DNA of 64,000 nucleotides. Origin: Lepeophtheirus salmonis. Its lineage: Eukaryota; Arthropoda; Copepoda; Siphonostomatoida; Caligidae. The stretch spans positions 3,104,422 to 3,168,421 of the forward strand of contig NC_052142.2 of assembly GCF_016086655.4 (NCBI RefSeq). The letters run 5' to 3'. The notes below the pieces were generated by a model. It worked only from the letters and a program-made list of their open reading frames with translations, was not told the origin of the DNA and did no database searches. Below are positions 1 through 11,343 of the stretch, piece after piece. How positions within the stretch are numbered: position 1 is the stretch's first letter; each line of letters begins with the position of its first letter. Both the position numbers and the translations under genes were made by a program.

Positions 1-1685
1 TAATGTCTGAAATCTAAGACTATGCGAGAACGAGGGCCCGTTAGGGAGTCCCTCAAAATTTGGCCTTCTCGAAGGATCCTCAAACTCCCTTGAAGCATTA
101 CTCGGCTCAGAGTCAACTGATTTCAAAAATGTTCACTTCAAAATATTCACAAAAGTGCTTTAATTTAACTTACTGAATAATCTATTAACGGAACATCAAT
201 TTCAGGCATTCATGCATGAAATTGTTAGGTACTCAGCAATGGTTGCTTAACCTCCTCTACAAAAATTAATGTTTAGTTACGTATTCTGCCAGCGTACAAA
301 AACTAAACTTCATTTTCCCATAGATTCCGTCCGCTGGTTCTTTACTACGACTAGTGGCAAAAAAAATGCCCAATTCAGCGATATAAAAGTCCACTTCATC
401 ACCTGTCAGGTTAAAGAAAACTTAACATTGTTGGAATAGACCAACACAGTCGTCTACAAGTTATAGATAATTTTTATAACTCCGAATGCGGCCTTCTAAT
501 ACATAATTAGTTTCTACTGGAACAAACGTACCTCGATGATACCACGGTAGTTGTAGCAGGATATAAAAGTAAATGAGTAATTACAAAGATTGTCACTTTT
601 TTCTCTCGAATTGAAGACTTACAGGAGTATTGTCGCCTGTTAAGAATACTGATGATAAACTTGGATTACAAAGCTGTAATTTACATCTAAGTCTTCAATA
701 TCAGCAAATACAAATTCAGTATATTAAAAAAAAAATGAATGAAGTTTTTTTGAAAGGTAAAATAAGAAATTTACATTTATGGTAAATATAACATCTTGCA
801 ATAGGGATAAATGAAGGTGATTCGCATGAGATCCCACCTCTATTTTTTTTTTGCATACATATATAATTTTAAGTAGGCTAAGTCTGTAACCAAAAATTGT
901 TATGTGGGATAATATTGAGAGTGGCTTGAATATGTTTCTGATATTGTCATGAGGCTTTTTTAAATCCTCCATTTATAGATGTATCCAGAGCTGGCACAAC
1001 TCTGAATCATAGGAAAGCTTTGTCAAACCTTGCAGAGTAGAAGATGTAGGCTAATAAACACACTACCTGGCCACATTGTGTGTGCCCTTTCAGTCATTTC
1101 ATCAATCATATGATGTTTTTATAACATTATTACCTCATTAGAAGCAAAATGAAAACAATTAACAAAATAAGTATAATTTATACTAGTGTAACTGTGGTGG
1201 CCCGTATTAAACAAAGCCTAGCGTAATATAGAGTAGTAGCCGTTAAAAAAAAAAGAGGCCCCTATTATGAACTAATAATTCACTACATTAAGGTACATCT
1301 ACTTTGAAACTTCAAGAAACATGACAAATAGATGAAAAAGCAGTCTCATGTGGCCCCAGTTACTCTTACACTACGAAAATGAAGTAAAAAAGTTTTATAG
1401 GCAAATATCCATAAAACATGGGAGTTGTAAGCATTTTAGGTATTAAAATAAAAAATCCCTATACGAGGGATTGTATTAAAAGGATTAGGGTCATAGAATA
1501 TTTAGTACTGTATTAGTGAAAAACTACTATTGTTGGGTAAATGAAGTAATAAGGGTCTATCTAAATATCCTTGATGAAGGAGTTGAAATCTACGGATACT
1601 CTTAAAGGGGGAAAAAAAGGAGCGTGCAAGGGTTGGTCTAACGAGATCCCTGCTCTGAGGCAGGCCAGCAACCCACTCCGTGTAC
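1..1685. other. no supported exon; presumed first long intron of the vigilin gene
   Basis: This stretch lies downstream of the first coding exon of the minus-strand vigilin gene, so it is probably intron sequence. I looked on the minus strand for the expected next piece (the residues leading into KH domain 1, and GxxG loops of KH domains) and saw none. The open frames here are short and AT-biased. Nothing else is recognised. Confidence 0.45.
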
Positions 1686-1961
1686 CTGCGTAACCTGCGT
1701 GGAAGGTAGTTTGGGCTTCTTGTTCCACTCTCCGATGGGATTCCCAGAGTTGCCACTGGCCGAGCCTGAGGGCAACGAGGGAAACAAGTCATCGTACGTG
1801 TTGGTACTCGCCTCAACATGGGCATGCCCGTTCCTCAGCGCTCCTGCCTCACACCCTTCTACCACATCGCCCTCCGGCACCACCAACACCTCGCTCCCGA
1901 CATCACACTCCCGGACACTTAAAATCACATCACATTGCTTTTCAACCATTGGGGACTCCAT
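1686..1961 (-). CDS. HDLBP/Dp1-like: vigilin (multi-KH RNA-binding protein), first coding exon, partial
   Basis: Vigilins are large cytoplasmic, ER- and polysome-associated proteins with about 14 KH domains that bind mRNA and tRNA and affect translation and heterochromatin. This exon encodes only the pre-KH N-terminus: 92 codons from ATG at 1961 down to the splice donor after 1686 (CAG|GTACAC, phase 0). The key signature is TYDDLFPSLP near residues 55-64, then a GEWN motif and STQVTQ at the exon end. This matches the order in known vigilins: a TYxDxFPxLP box, a GxWxxK segment, then ITQVFHVP just before KH1. The ATG is the first in frame after the splice acceptor at 1988. The exon is markedly more GC-rich than its surroundings, as expected of conserved coding sequence. 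The KH exons must lie at lower coordinates, mostly off the window. The identification rests on the N-terminal boxes only, so a different protein sharing this motif is possible. Confidence 0.68.
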
Positions 1962-2210
1962 TTTCTCGCCAGGTCGTGCCAGTAGAACTGCAAAAGAGAA
2001 CAATGAGTGAGTGGAGGCCCACAGCAATTCCACATGGCCCTTCCAACATGAGGACTTACCCTACTGCTTTCCAAAGATATCCGTCCAACAAGTAGCTCGA
2101 GTTTCAAAGGTTGAGACTCAAGTGGAATGCCAAATTGAATCGTCACAACAAACTAGAGGATTTTCTTCAACAGGCCAACTAATAATTAGAGACCGGAAAC
2201 TTGCTTAAAT
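1962..2210 (-). other. vigilin 5' UTR: short intron and noncoding first exon
   Basis: Reading the minus strand, a strong donor (CAGTAGG|GTAAGT, exon ending at 2060) is followed 72 bp later by an acceptor with a good pyrimidine tract (TTCTCTTTTGCAG, exon starting at 1987). That leaves 26 bases of leader before the ATG at 1961. The noncoding exon runs upstream from 2060 to roughly 2210, where base composition falls back to AT-rich. No TATA box or start site can be fixed, so the 5' limit is approximate. Confidence 0.55.
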
Positions 2211-2596
2211 AACTTCAAAAAGGAAAAGGGAGAAAAAGGGGAAAATTAAAAAAAATGGCCAAAAAAAATACATAACTCGCAACCTCAAGAGAGAAACATA
2301 ACTAAAGTTGGAAATCCTGGGGAAAAAGGTAGGTCCAAATAAAAATGCCCATGATCATTTAGAAAAGTATAGGCTAATATTGTTGGAGTGGCATATCAAC
2401 TCTTTGAACTAAATGTTTTGAATTTGATGTTTGAATTTTAATAGGAATCAACTGTTTAATTTTTATCATTGCTATTAATATTATAACTAGTGATGAAAAT
2501 CCTGTGTACAATGGGTACATTAAAAAAAACGAAACAGTATATCAACATGACAACTCTGACAATTTGAAGAATGTTTGGAGAAGAAAAAGAATAATG
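2211..2596. other. AT-rich sequence upstream of the vigilin gene
   Basis: Purine-rich then AT-rich sequence with no coding potential. It would be the promoter-proximal region of the vigilin gene, but I could not pick out a core promoter element with any confidence. Confidence 0.3.
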
Positions 2597-3319
2597 GGGC
2601 AGGTTTACTAAAATCTACCATCATCACTTTCTCTTTCTAATTATTCTTCCTTTTTTTTCTATCTCACTCTTTCTATACCAAGAACTTTTTTCCCCTAGAC
2701 TCAAGTAGATATTAATCCTACTGAAACCTAATATATTAAAATACAACATACAATACATAAATACATCATCATAATTAACATGATCATCTGGATCTTTCAA
2801 AGTTTATGTTATTGCTTTAAAAAAATTATATTTTTTTTTTTATCTCAATAGGTGAAGTATATTGGATGTTTATCGGAAGTTGACTTATTGATATTATAGA
2901 AAAAATATGCTTGTTATTATGGATATATGCTTTAAACGTCTATCTCACTTAACTTGTTTAATCTAAATATTATGAACTTTAACTTTAATATATATATCAA
3001 AAATTGTTATTTTATTTATATCAAGGTGGTGGAAGTGGTCGTTACAACATATCTTGGCTTTATATTGAAAAAATAAAATTAATATCATTCCTTCATAGCT
3101 ACTTCATTGATTCATACTCATTAAAATTTAAAATAAAAATTTCTAGTATCTAATTCATGAATTTCCTTTATCTATACTTTTCTATGTTACATCATATTTA
3201 ATATCTAGTTGAGTCTAGGGATAAAAAGTCCTTGGTATAGAAAGAGAGAGAGAGAAAATGAAAGGATGAATAATTAGAAAGAGAAAGTGGTGATGGTAGA
3301 TTTTAGTAAATGTGCCTAC
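2597..3319. mobile_element. MITE-like element with ~115-bp terminal inverted repeats
   Basis: The sequence from about 2597 to 2712 returns in inverted orientation at about 3195-3319. Both arms contain TTTACTAAAATCTACCATCA, then an AGAAAGAGAAAG-type tract and a block reading CCTAGACTCAA (left) or its complement (right). The arms are about 85-90% identical by eye and flank about 480 bp of AT-rich, noncoding sequence. This is the structure of a nonautonomous DNA transposon. I could not find a clean target-site duplication, so the superfamily is not assigned. Confidence 0.7.
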
Positions 3320-4610
3320 AAGGACATTTGCTAAAATGACTCAGATGTCGATCCCCAATTCTACTCTGAGCCCAACAAGGACTTACTATTATTATAAGTA
3401 TAAGTTTGCCTGCAAATAATTCTTTCTCTTTCTATCTCAAAATTGGAGACAGCGACAGAGAATAGTTGAAACTCAATTATCACAACCTTTCAATAATGAG
3501 CAAATAACTTCAGTACGTCAAGCGTAGAGGCGCGAAGCGAAATGAGGAAAATATTGACGGAGGAAAAGGAGAAGGATCTCGACTTTTTCGAGTAATTAAC
3601 ACTTTGAAGGGTCATGAAAGTACATGGAAGGTCTTTCCGTGTGGAATAAGTTAGGTATTTGGTTCTTATAGAGTATTCAGAGGAGGATAAGTTCTCAAAA
3701 CAAGGGGAATGTTTTGCGCGGGAGTCTTAGTGTAGAAATTCGGACTGTCATTTTTCTTCTTGAACATCGATGAACTCGGATTAGAGTGAATTCAAAGCCT
3801 AATTGAAGTATTTTTACCTTATTTTATAGTCTATAATCAGGGTTCTTAACCCTTATTCAAACTTAATTATTTGTTACCTAATAATAAGTCTTATATTATA
3901 CTAATTAACATTTGATTTTGTAATGATTTTATCGATCATAATTGTTAAAATAAGTTAACAGGTAGGATTATACCATCATAGAAACATTTACTGTATATTT
4001 ATATACGTAACAGCTATACAATATTAGAAAATGAGTAATAACTAAAAAATAAAAAAGTCTATTATTAATAATGGAATTTAAATTAAGTTTCTTATTTATA
4101 AGATATGAACCAATAAAATATATTAAATCTTATTATATAGTTTAACTAAGTGTCACTGAATTGTGTTATAATTTTATCGATCACAATTATTCAAATAAGT
4201 TTTACGTTTTACCGGGAACAACTGTCATTTCTGACAATTGGGCAGCCTAGAGAATGAGTTAGGTATGGCACACTTTACTGTTCTGCATAAGTATAACTTT
4301 TTGGATCCATTAATTGAAGCTCATACTCAGACGATTGAGTCATTGTGGAGTCTTTTTTAAGGGTATGCTCAGACGGTTAGGAGTAATGAATACCTCTAGA
4401 GAGCTTTTTCATACATATCTCAACGAGTATATATGGAGGAAGTGCTCAATGATACTAGTTCCTTTTATAGAAATCTAGATGGCATTATGAGCCAATATAC
4501 AATATAAGGTCCTTTCATATTTTTCATTTATCTTTTTTAATGTTCATTTATGCACCACTTTTTTTTTCTGTTTCCTGACTTAATAGATTTGATGGCATAT
4601 ATGTTATTCA
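3320..4610. other. AT-rich sequence without recognised features
   Basis: No ORF of note and no clear repeat shared with the rest of the window. A slightly more GC-rich patch at about 3520-3790 has no sustained reading frame that I recognise. Confidence 0.3.
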
Positions 4611-5796
4611 TATAGTTGATAATATTGTAGAGAAAAACGCGTGCAAGGAGAAGGGGAAAAAAATACATATGGTGTCATTGTTTAAAAAACTGATGTGATT
4701 ATCATCTGCCTGCTTTATTATGATTTTTGAGGGTATAACGAAAGTATTTATTAGCAAGATGTTTAATGAAGATATACTACGTATAATTGACTTAGACGTT
4801 TTTTATCCGTTACTGTAGATTTTATAACGTCACACTCCATGAAATTTTAATTCATTATGAGCCTTATTCTCAGAATAATAGCTAATGAAACGACAAAGTA
4901 GAGTATTTCGAAATATATTTGAAGTTCCAAGTTTAAAAAAGAAGGCTTTAATTAAATATAATCTACATAATAAAAAATATACCATCATACATTTATGTTC
5001 AATATACAAAATTAAACAATTGGAATCATATAACTAATAACAATAAATTATATATACAGAATATTGAAATAATAGATTGATCCAAATAATATTTTCTTGT
5101 TCAGACACCGGAACCCAGTTAAATATGTCATAACTTTAGGTTGCAAAACACAAGCGAGACGTGGAGTTTAATCAAAAAGATTATCACCCCTCTTCTTCAT
5201 GTGGAAGTTGCTATATAAAATTTTGCACAGGATAGATATATCTCTACCGAGGAAATCTTACTAACTATTAATAATAAAGTAAATGTCAAATTAGACAATA
5301 AATATACTAATAAAAAAAAGGTTAGATATAAATCCATCTTAAATATTTAGAGCAAAAGCTTAATATGTTGTAATGTCCGGCGATATTACTCCTTATTAAG
5401 AGCATCAAAAAATATATTTTCCCCGTTATTTATTCTTATATAATAACATACTATTATCATGAAGGATATACACAATTGCTAATTATAATGCTACACCCAA
5501 TGTAACTACCCCCGTTGTTGTTACCATTTAAGCAGTTGTTTTTGCCTTTAATGAGTTTCTGAACACCATTTCTGGGAGCCTATGAACCATAGCTAAGCCT
5601 TAAGTGATAAAAAAAGTAATATTTATTGACTATGTAATATTGGAAAACCTAATTATCATACCCAAGTCTTTAAGTGAAGAAACTAGTCTCAGAAAAACTA
5701 GTTGCGAACAATCCAAAGCTACTACTCCCGTTGTTGTGACCATCTAAGCAATTTTTTTTTGCCATTGAATGATTTGAGTATCATAATTCTTGATAA
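4611..5796 (+). mobile_element. hAT-type element copy A, 3'-truncated
   Basis: The left terminus TATAGTTGATAATATTG begins at 4611 and the following about 1.18 kb is collinear with the left part of the fuller copies at 9034, 20601 (inverted) and 32550. At about 5796 the homology stops and sequence shared with 35617 onward begins. The right half, including the zinc-finger ORF and right inverted terminus, is missing, so no target duplication can be verified. Confidence 0.7.
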
Positions 5797-6930
5797 TTGG
5801 GTTTCTTTTTCTCTTCTAAATCATGGGGCAGAAAGTAGGTTTTCTGGTCTATTGTTTCAAAAGTATAACCCTTCCCCAGTGAGGGTCTAATAATGGATCA
5901 TCATATATGTATTATGCGAATATCTGGGGGCATCCGCAATTTTTTTTTTTTTGGGGGGATTTCAGTGATTTTTTTCCAAAAATTTTAGAGATAAGGAATT
6001 TTTTTTCCAACCATTTGATCAATCGAACTTTTTCTTAGAAAAGAGATCCTAAAAAAAAAATTGAATAATTCAGACATATGGTTTAATAATATTTTATTTA
6101 AACTTGGAAATGATTCAGTGAAAGACTCTTTGAAAATAATTATATTTCCCAGCACTAGTTAGTGTAATGAAAGAAAGGAATAATGATGGCCTCTGTGTGG
6201 AAAAAAAGTGTAATCCTTGGACCAGCGAATTTAGAAGATATGTGAAATATTTTCGAACACTTGTTTTTTTCCAAAGAGGAAGGGAAGAATTGTATGATCT
6301 TTTTGTATAATTTAGTAAATATTTTTTGTTATTTTTTAAGATATTTAAAAAAACAATGGGCTACCAAAATTGTATCAGCTTTTTTCTGACACAATTTCAT
6401 ATGCCTGATATCAACCAAATATCTGATGATTACTCAAATATAGAGTTGCAAAATTCCACAAACTTTCAAATATGGAAACTTTCTATGGGTATTTGGGGAA
6501 TGAAAAGTAATTAAAGGCAATTTTGCAGAACTAATGGAAATTTTTGACTGAAAACAGTGTTAAACCAGGAATTTTCAATGGAGGCAGAAAAATTTTAGTT
6601 GAAAAATATATTTTTCAACATGTTTGATTTCCACCACACTTTTTTTATAGTGACGTCATATAATATGATTTTGTTACTTTTTATGTCCAAATCTGTCTAT
6701 TTTACCCAGCAGTTGGTACGATGCATTAAATTTAAAATTCTAGAAATAGTGAAGTTATAGACTATGAGTGGTTGCGTATTTTGTTAAAATCTGCCTGTCT
6801 CGCCCAGCAGTTGGTACAATAAATCAGATTGAAAATTCTAGCAACCCTAACTACATATTTGTCGAACATTGTATTTCTATTAACCTTCATGATGGTCCAA
6901 CCTTTTATTTATATTAATCTTCAACAGCAT

Positions 6931-8879
6931 AAGTTTTAAAAATTTACATTTAAAAGAAAAAACAGAGTATTTGCTTGAATACTGTCCATATACCTCAGAT
7001 TTAAGCTTTTTTGTAAAAAAAATAATTATATTGAAGTTATAGAATGGACAATTAGATATATTTATAATTATTTAAAAAAATATATATATATATCAAAATA
7101 ACGTCAATCGAATTGGATTGATTTAGCACATGCCCCTTTTTTTATTTCCTTAGCATATTACAACCAAACTGATGTACTGATAAATATGAAAAATTGCAAT
7201 TATATTAAATTCGTATTAAATTGAGCAAAAAACATTAAACTTTCAATAAACATTGTCTTAGTGACCTTAATGATCTTAAAACGGAAAGTGACCATTTTAA
7301 TTCAATTTTAGCACATAAAACCAGCGACAAAAATTGAAACATCCGATCTGGACCTATAAAATATATGATTTGGCTACATTTTGTTCTTTTTTCTTTATCA
7401 TATATCAAATTGATGACAAAATACTATATATATATATTTACATATTTGATGCAATATTTATTCAGTTCAAATTATTTCATTTTTTAAGTAAATTTATTTT
7501 CAAATATTTATAAATCAAATATTTTATTTATATTTTTATATAATATCAAAGATGTAAATAATTTATAATTACTTATTGTAAGTTTTAGACCAATGCTAAT
7601 GACTTTTGTTAAGTATTTTCTTGTTGGTGTTGAGGTAGATCCTTTGATGGTCTTCCTCGATTTGTAGAAGACATTGAAGTTGTGACTTGCCATTTTTATT
7701 AACGAATTCTGATATGAGTGCCACTACTCATTCAACAAGATAATTACATTTGTGGCGCGAAACAACTTTTTTTGATGCCTCTATGTAGTCTTCCCTACCC
7801 TTCCAAAGTGCTGGGTCAACTTCTAAAAAGTATCAGGCAGCTCAAAAATTTCCAGAACTTTTTTGACTTCTTCAATATTTTTAAGTATAAATCATTGGTT
7901 AAGCTTTTTGTCCTCCTGCGCTTAACTTTGAGTGTGCGAAGCATTTTTCTTTTTGTTGTTAAACTTACTCTATCATAAGGGAAAGTTAGTCCAAAGAGTT
8001 CCTCCGACAAATACTATAAATTGTTGAAAAATTTATATCAGGGGGATTCGGAGATATATTTATTAATTGAAAAATATTCGATTTACTTTTTCATTAGACT
8101 GAGGTTGTTAAAAAGTGCAATTGGAGGCCTGAGCCTCATTGACCTACGTTTTGATATATACTCTTACAATGTAAACACTAACATCACGTAATCCTCATTA
8201 TTTCCTCAGAGTCAATTTGAATTATAATTTAAATATCCAAATCTTTAGACGATATATGAATTTTGAAGGCCAAGGCATGGTGAATTGCACCAGGTGAAAA
8301 TAACTTTACTCCATGAACAGGGTAATCACCAAGAAATATAATTAATAATTTTCTATTTTTGTCTCTTGAATATTTTTTTATATTATCTTTTGCAAATTCA
8401 GTAGTACTATGTCGTATGCCATCCAAAGAAATGGCCAACTCTAAGTGTATCGAATTGAATTTTTTTTGTAGGTATAATCTTCGACCAGGATGACCTACAT
8501 TATAACTGTTGGTTTAATATGTTAAAATTGAATTAAAATTGTCACTTTCCGAGAAAAGGCCACTATGGCCATTTAAATTTTTTGTTGAGTTTAATGTAAA
8601 CTAAACATAATTGCAAATTTTTATATTCATCATACCAATAGTAAGGTTGCAATATCCTTAAGAAATAAAAAAGAGTCATGGGCTAAATTTCAAATAACTT
8701 CAATTGACATTATTCGACCATATATAAATTTATTTTGAAATAATTAAAAAATATATTTTATTTTAAATTCAGTAAGGTCGATTTATTGTTTTAACATACA
8801 AACTTTAATTTGAAGTATATGTACAGTATTCAAGCAAACACTCAGTTTTTTCTTTAGAAATTTAAATTTTCAAAACCTT
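6931..8879 (-). mobile_element. DNA transposon with ~400-bp terminal inverted repeats, copy 1
   Basis: Left arm about 6931-7335 and right arm about 8500-8879 are inverted repeats of one another, roughly 75-80% identical. Shared landmarks are TTTGCTTGAATACTGT, a GAAAGTGA box and TTTTAATTCAATTTTA. The interior of about 1.1 kb holds minus-strand coding remnants at 8229-8438, 7816-8010 and 7508-7693. They contain pieces such as LSLDG-like (ISLDGIRHS), SPGAIHHA and MSEELFGLTF. These resemble segments of uncharacterised arthropod transposase-like proteins as I remember them, but the family is not named with confidence. The frames are broken by stops, so the copy is presumably inactive. Confidence 0.65.
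8229..8438 (-). pseudogene. transposase-like remnant inside the long-TIR element
   Basis: A 69-residue open frame with ISLDGIRHS near its start and SPGAIHHA near residue 50. Further fragments of the same putative protein lie downstream on the same strand at 7816-8010 (MSEELFGLTF) and 7508-7693. The near-identical duplicate in the 36-38 kb copy has a frame-disrupting indel in this segment. No catalytic triad could be assigned. Confidence 0.4.
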
Positions 8880-9612
8880 TAAGGCCCTTTAGCTACCTAT
8901 GAATATTTTCAAAGCTGTACAAACTTTTCTAAAGTACTTTTTTTTATTCATCCCAATGTTCCACCCTTTTATAAAAAATAATTAAATATAACAAAAGAAA
9001 AAAAAAAAAGATTAATAATTAATAGGTCATAACTATAGTTGATAATATTATAGAGAAAAACGCGTGCGAGGAGACAGGGGGGGAGAAAGACACATGGTAT
9101 CATTGTTTAAAATACTGATGTGATTATCACTGATAATCACATCCGTATTTATGAGTTGCCTGTTTTATTATGATTTTTGAGGGTGTAACGAAAGTATTTA
9201 TTAGCAAAATGTTTAATAAAGATATACTACGTATAATTGACTTAGACGATTTTTATCCGTTACAGTAGATTTGGAAACGTCACACTCCATGAAATAGTAA
9301 TTTATTGTGAACCATATTCTCGGAAAAATAACTAATAAAACGACAAAATAAGAGTATTTCGAAATATATTTGAAGTTCCAAATTTAAAATAGAAGGCTTA
9401 AATTAAATATAATCTACATACTAAAAAATAAACCATCATACATTTAAGTTAAATATACAAAATCAAACAATTAGAATCATATAACTAATAATAACAATAA
9501 ATTATAAATACAGAATATTGAAATAATAGATTGATCCAAATAATATCTTCTTGTTCTAACATCGGAATTCAGTTTAATATGTCAACTTGAGGTTGCAAAA
9601 TACAAGCCAGCC

Positions 9613-9867
9613 ATGGAGTTTAATCAAAAAGATCATCACCTTTTTTCCTTATGTGCAAGTTGCATATACAATTGTGCACAGGATAGATATATTTCTACCG
9701 ATGAGATTTTAATAATTATTAATAATAAAGTAAATCATAAAATAATGTTAGATTTCAATCCATATCTTCTTCCAATCTTAGTAAGAACAGCTTTTAGAAT
9801 CCCACTTTCATTTATTTCATATTTATCTAAAAAAGAAAAGCTAATCCATGCAGTCAAATTTAACTGA
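9613..9867 (+). other. 84-codon open frame in the left half of hAT copy B
   Basis: This frame is open in copy B only. The other three copies lack about 140 bp here or carry stops. The N-terminal 50 residues derive from the conserved hAT interior and the C-terminal part (PFRIPLSFISYLS-like) from the copy-specific segment. It matches nothing I recognise and is probably not a gene. It does mark the one copy that keeps sequence lost elsewhere. Confidence 0.2.
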
Positions 9868-10073
9868 TAAAGACAATTCAGGCAACCATTCTTGACTTAT
9901 TCTAGTTTTCTAACATGACATCGTAAAGATTTAGAGCAAAGGCTAATTATGTAGTAATGTCCGGTGATATTACTCCTTATTAAGAGCATCAAAAAAGATT
10001 TTTTTCTCTGCTATTTATGCTTATATAACAACATATATACACAATTGGTAATTATAATGCTACACCCAATGCA

Positions 10074-10325
10074 ACTACCCCCGTTGTTGTGACCATTTAA
10101 GCAGTTGTTTTTGCCTTTTACGAGTTTTCTGAACACCATTTCTTGGAGCCTATCAACCATAGCTAATCCTTAAGTGATAAAAAAGTAATATTTATTGACT
10201 ATGTAATATTGGAAAACCTAATGATCTTTAAGTCTTTAAGTGAAGAAACTAGTCTCAGACAAACTAGTTGCGAACCATCCAAAGCTACTACCCCCGTTGT
10301 TGTGACCATTTAAGCAGTTGTTTTT
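10074..10325. repeat. internal 38-bp direct repeat within hAT copies
   Basis: The string beginning CTACCCCCGTTGTTGTGACC and ending AAGCAGTTGTTTTT occurs at about 10075-10112 and again at about 10287-10325, 213 bp apart. Versions of both repeats are also present in copies A, C and D, so the duplication is ancestral to the family. It is the only G+C-rich block in the left half of the element and could be a subterminal protein-binding site, which is inference. Confidence 0.6.
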
Positions 10326-10447
10326 ACTATATAATGAGTTATGTATCATAATTCTTGATATGTTTAGCAAAAATAGAATCATATTTTAGGGTTAGATTTA
10401 AAAAAAAGATTGAATACTTACTGTTAGATAGTACAAAATTCAGAGTT

Positions 10448-10900
10448 TCATTTCGAAATTAGTAAATATTTTTTACTTTTTACTGATAACTTGATCGTCA
10501 TTTGGTGTGGACGACTCAAAACATTTTTATATGTATTTCTATAAATGACATCAGTACCAACATCCTCCATTAATTTAATGATGGCTCCTCGGGAAGGGAT
10601 AGGTTTACTCGTGTATTTCTCCATAAATTTTTTGAACATAGATGATTAGCAATTGACAAGGTTATGTTACATGCAATAAACATCTTTGTGAGATCAGAGT
10701 TAAAGTCTGACTTGATTTATTTATCATTCACTTGATTTTTTAGATGAATATCCATTCTCTTGATATGAGATGAGAATAATGAGTGGCGTGTAATTCTAGA
10801 TAGGAGACCAAAGGCACATTTATTTCGACAAATCCGACAAACCATCTGTTTCTCATCTGGTAAGTAATTCCCAAATTCCTGGGCCTCCTTTTTCAGAAAT
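10448..10900 (-). pseudogene. CGGBP1-like / hAT transposase N-terminal zinc-finger remnant (copy B)
   Basis: Read on the minus strand, the frame opens near 10895 with EFGNYLPDEKQ, then CRIC and a downstream HSLFSSH. This is a C-x2-C...H-x5-H zinc finger of the kind found at the N-terminus of hAT transposases and in CGGBP1. It is followed by SDFNSDLTKM..IACNI and later KPIPSRG, which resemble the order of blocks in CGGBP1 (xDFVKMCLEANIPL, then a GGSIP segment). A stop and at least one frame change separate the blocks. The open piece 10448-10639 is the C-terminal part. Likely a dead DNA-binding domain left by the transposon. Confidence 0.5.
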
Positions 10901-11343
10901 CCAGACAGAAGGCGACGTTATTTTAGGCCTTTTATTCAGTTCCCTATCGACTATCACCATCTAATATTATATTAATATTGAATAATAAAGGCGGGAATGA
11001 TGACGTTCATGATTGATAGAAGAAGATGTATATTATTTAATCAATGATACCATAAGTATTTCTTCTTTTCTGCTCGCACGCTTTTCTATTCTTACCAAAA
11101 TTATCACCCTTAGTCATAACTTAGCTTTAAACAATAAAAAAGGAGTTCACACTTCCTCGTTGGGATGATTCTGTGCTTCTTCTGTTATGGTTTTTTAAGA
11201 AGCTTTGTAAAATTGAGTTGTCGAGTAGGAACAATATTCCTTCATTAAAATATCTAACTGATATGAGTTAAAAAGACAGGCGAAATTTCAGCGGCTCCAA
11301 TGGCCTCATGTATCCATCCGTTTTATTAATCATTATTGACTTT

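Larger units (their letters stand above)
5786..9025. repeat. segmental duplication block 1, copy 1 (partner 35617-38323)
   Basis: Positions 5786-5872 and 6411-9025 match 35617-38323 with only scattered substitutions and small indels. The segment 5873-6410 is absent from the partner, where the flanks join directly. The block contains a complete long-inverted-repeat DNA element and ends in the 3' tail of a minus-strand LINE. Two copies this similar within 30 kb imply a recent duplication or an assembly artefact. Confidence 0.85.
9026..11120. mobile_element. hAT-type element copy B with perfect 8-bp target duplication
   Basis: The element spans 9034-11112 (2079 bp) between direct repeats GTCATAAC at 9026-9033 and 11113-11120. 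Its ends are imperfect inverted repeats: left TATAGTTGATAATATT, right (inverted) TAAGGGTGATAATTTT, both followed by an AAAA(A)CGYG-type block and GCGAGGAG. An 8-bp target duplication with short terminal repeats is the hAT signature. The right half carries a decayed minus-strand zinc-finger ORF. Most of the transposase, including the dimerisation domain, is absent, so the copy is nonautonomous. It inserted into the 3' part of a LINE. Confidence 0.85.

Noticed and set aside
1502..2033. Overlapping open frames on both strands in the GC-rich patch
   Set aside because: Only the minus frame at 1961-1686 has a recognisable protein and fitting splice sites; the plus frame at 1699-2010 and the others are shadows.
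7508..8010. Plus-strand frame at 7718-7978 and its twin at 37014-37274
   Set aside because: They are opposite-strand shadows of the transposase-like remnant in the long-TIR element.
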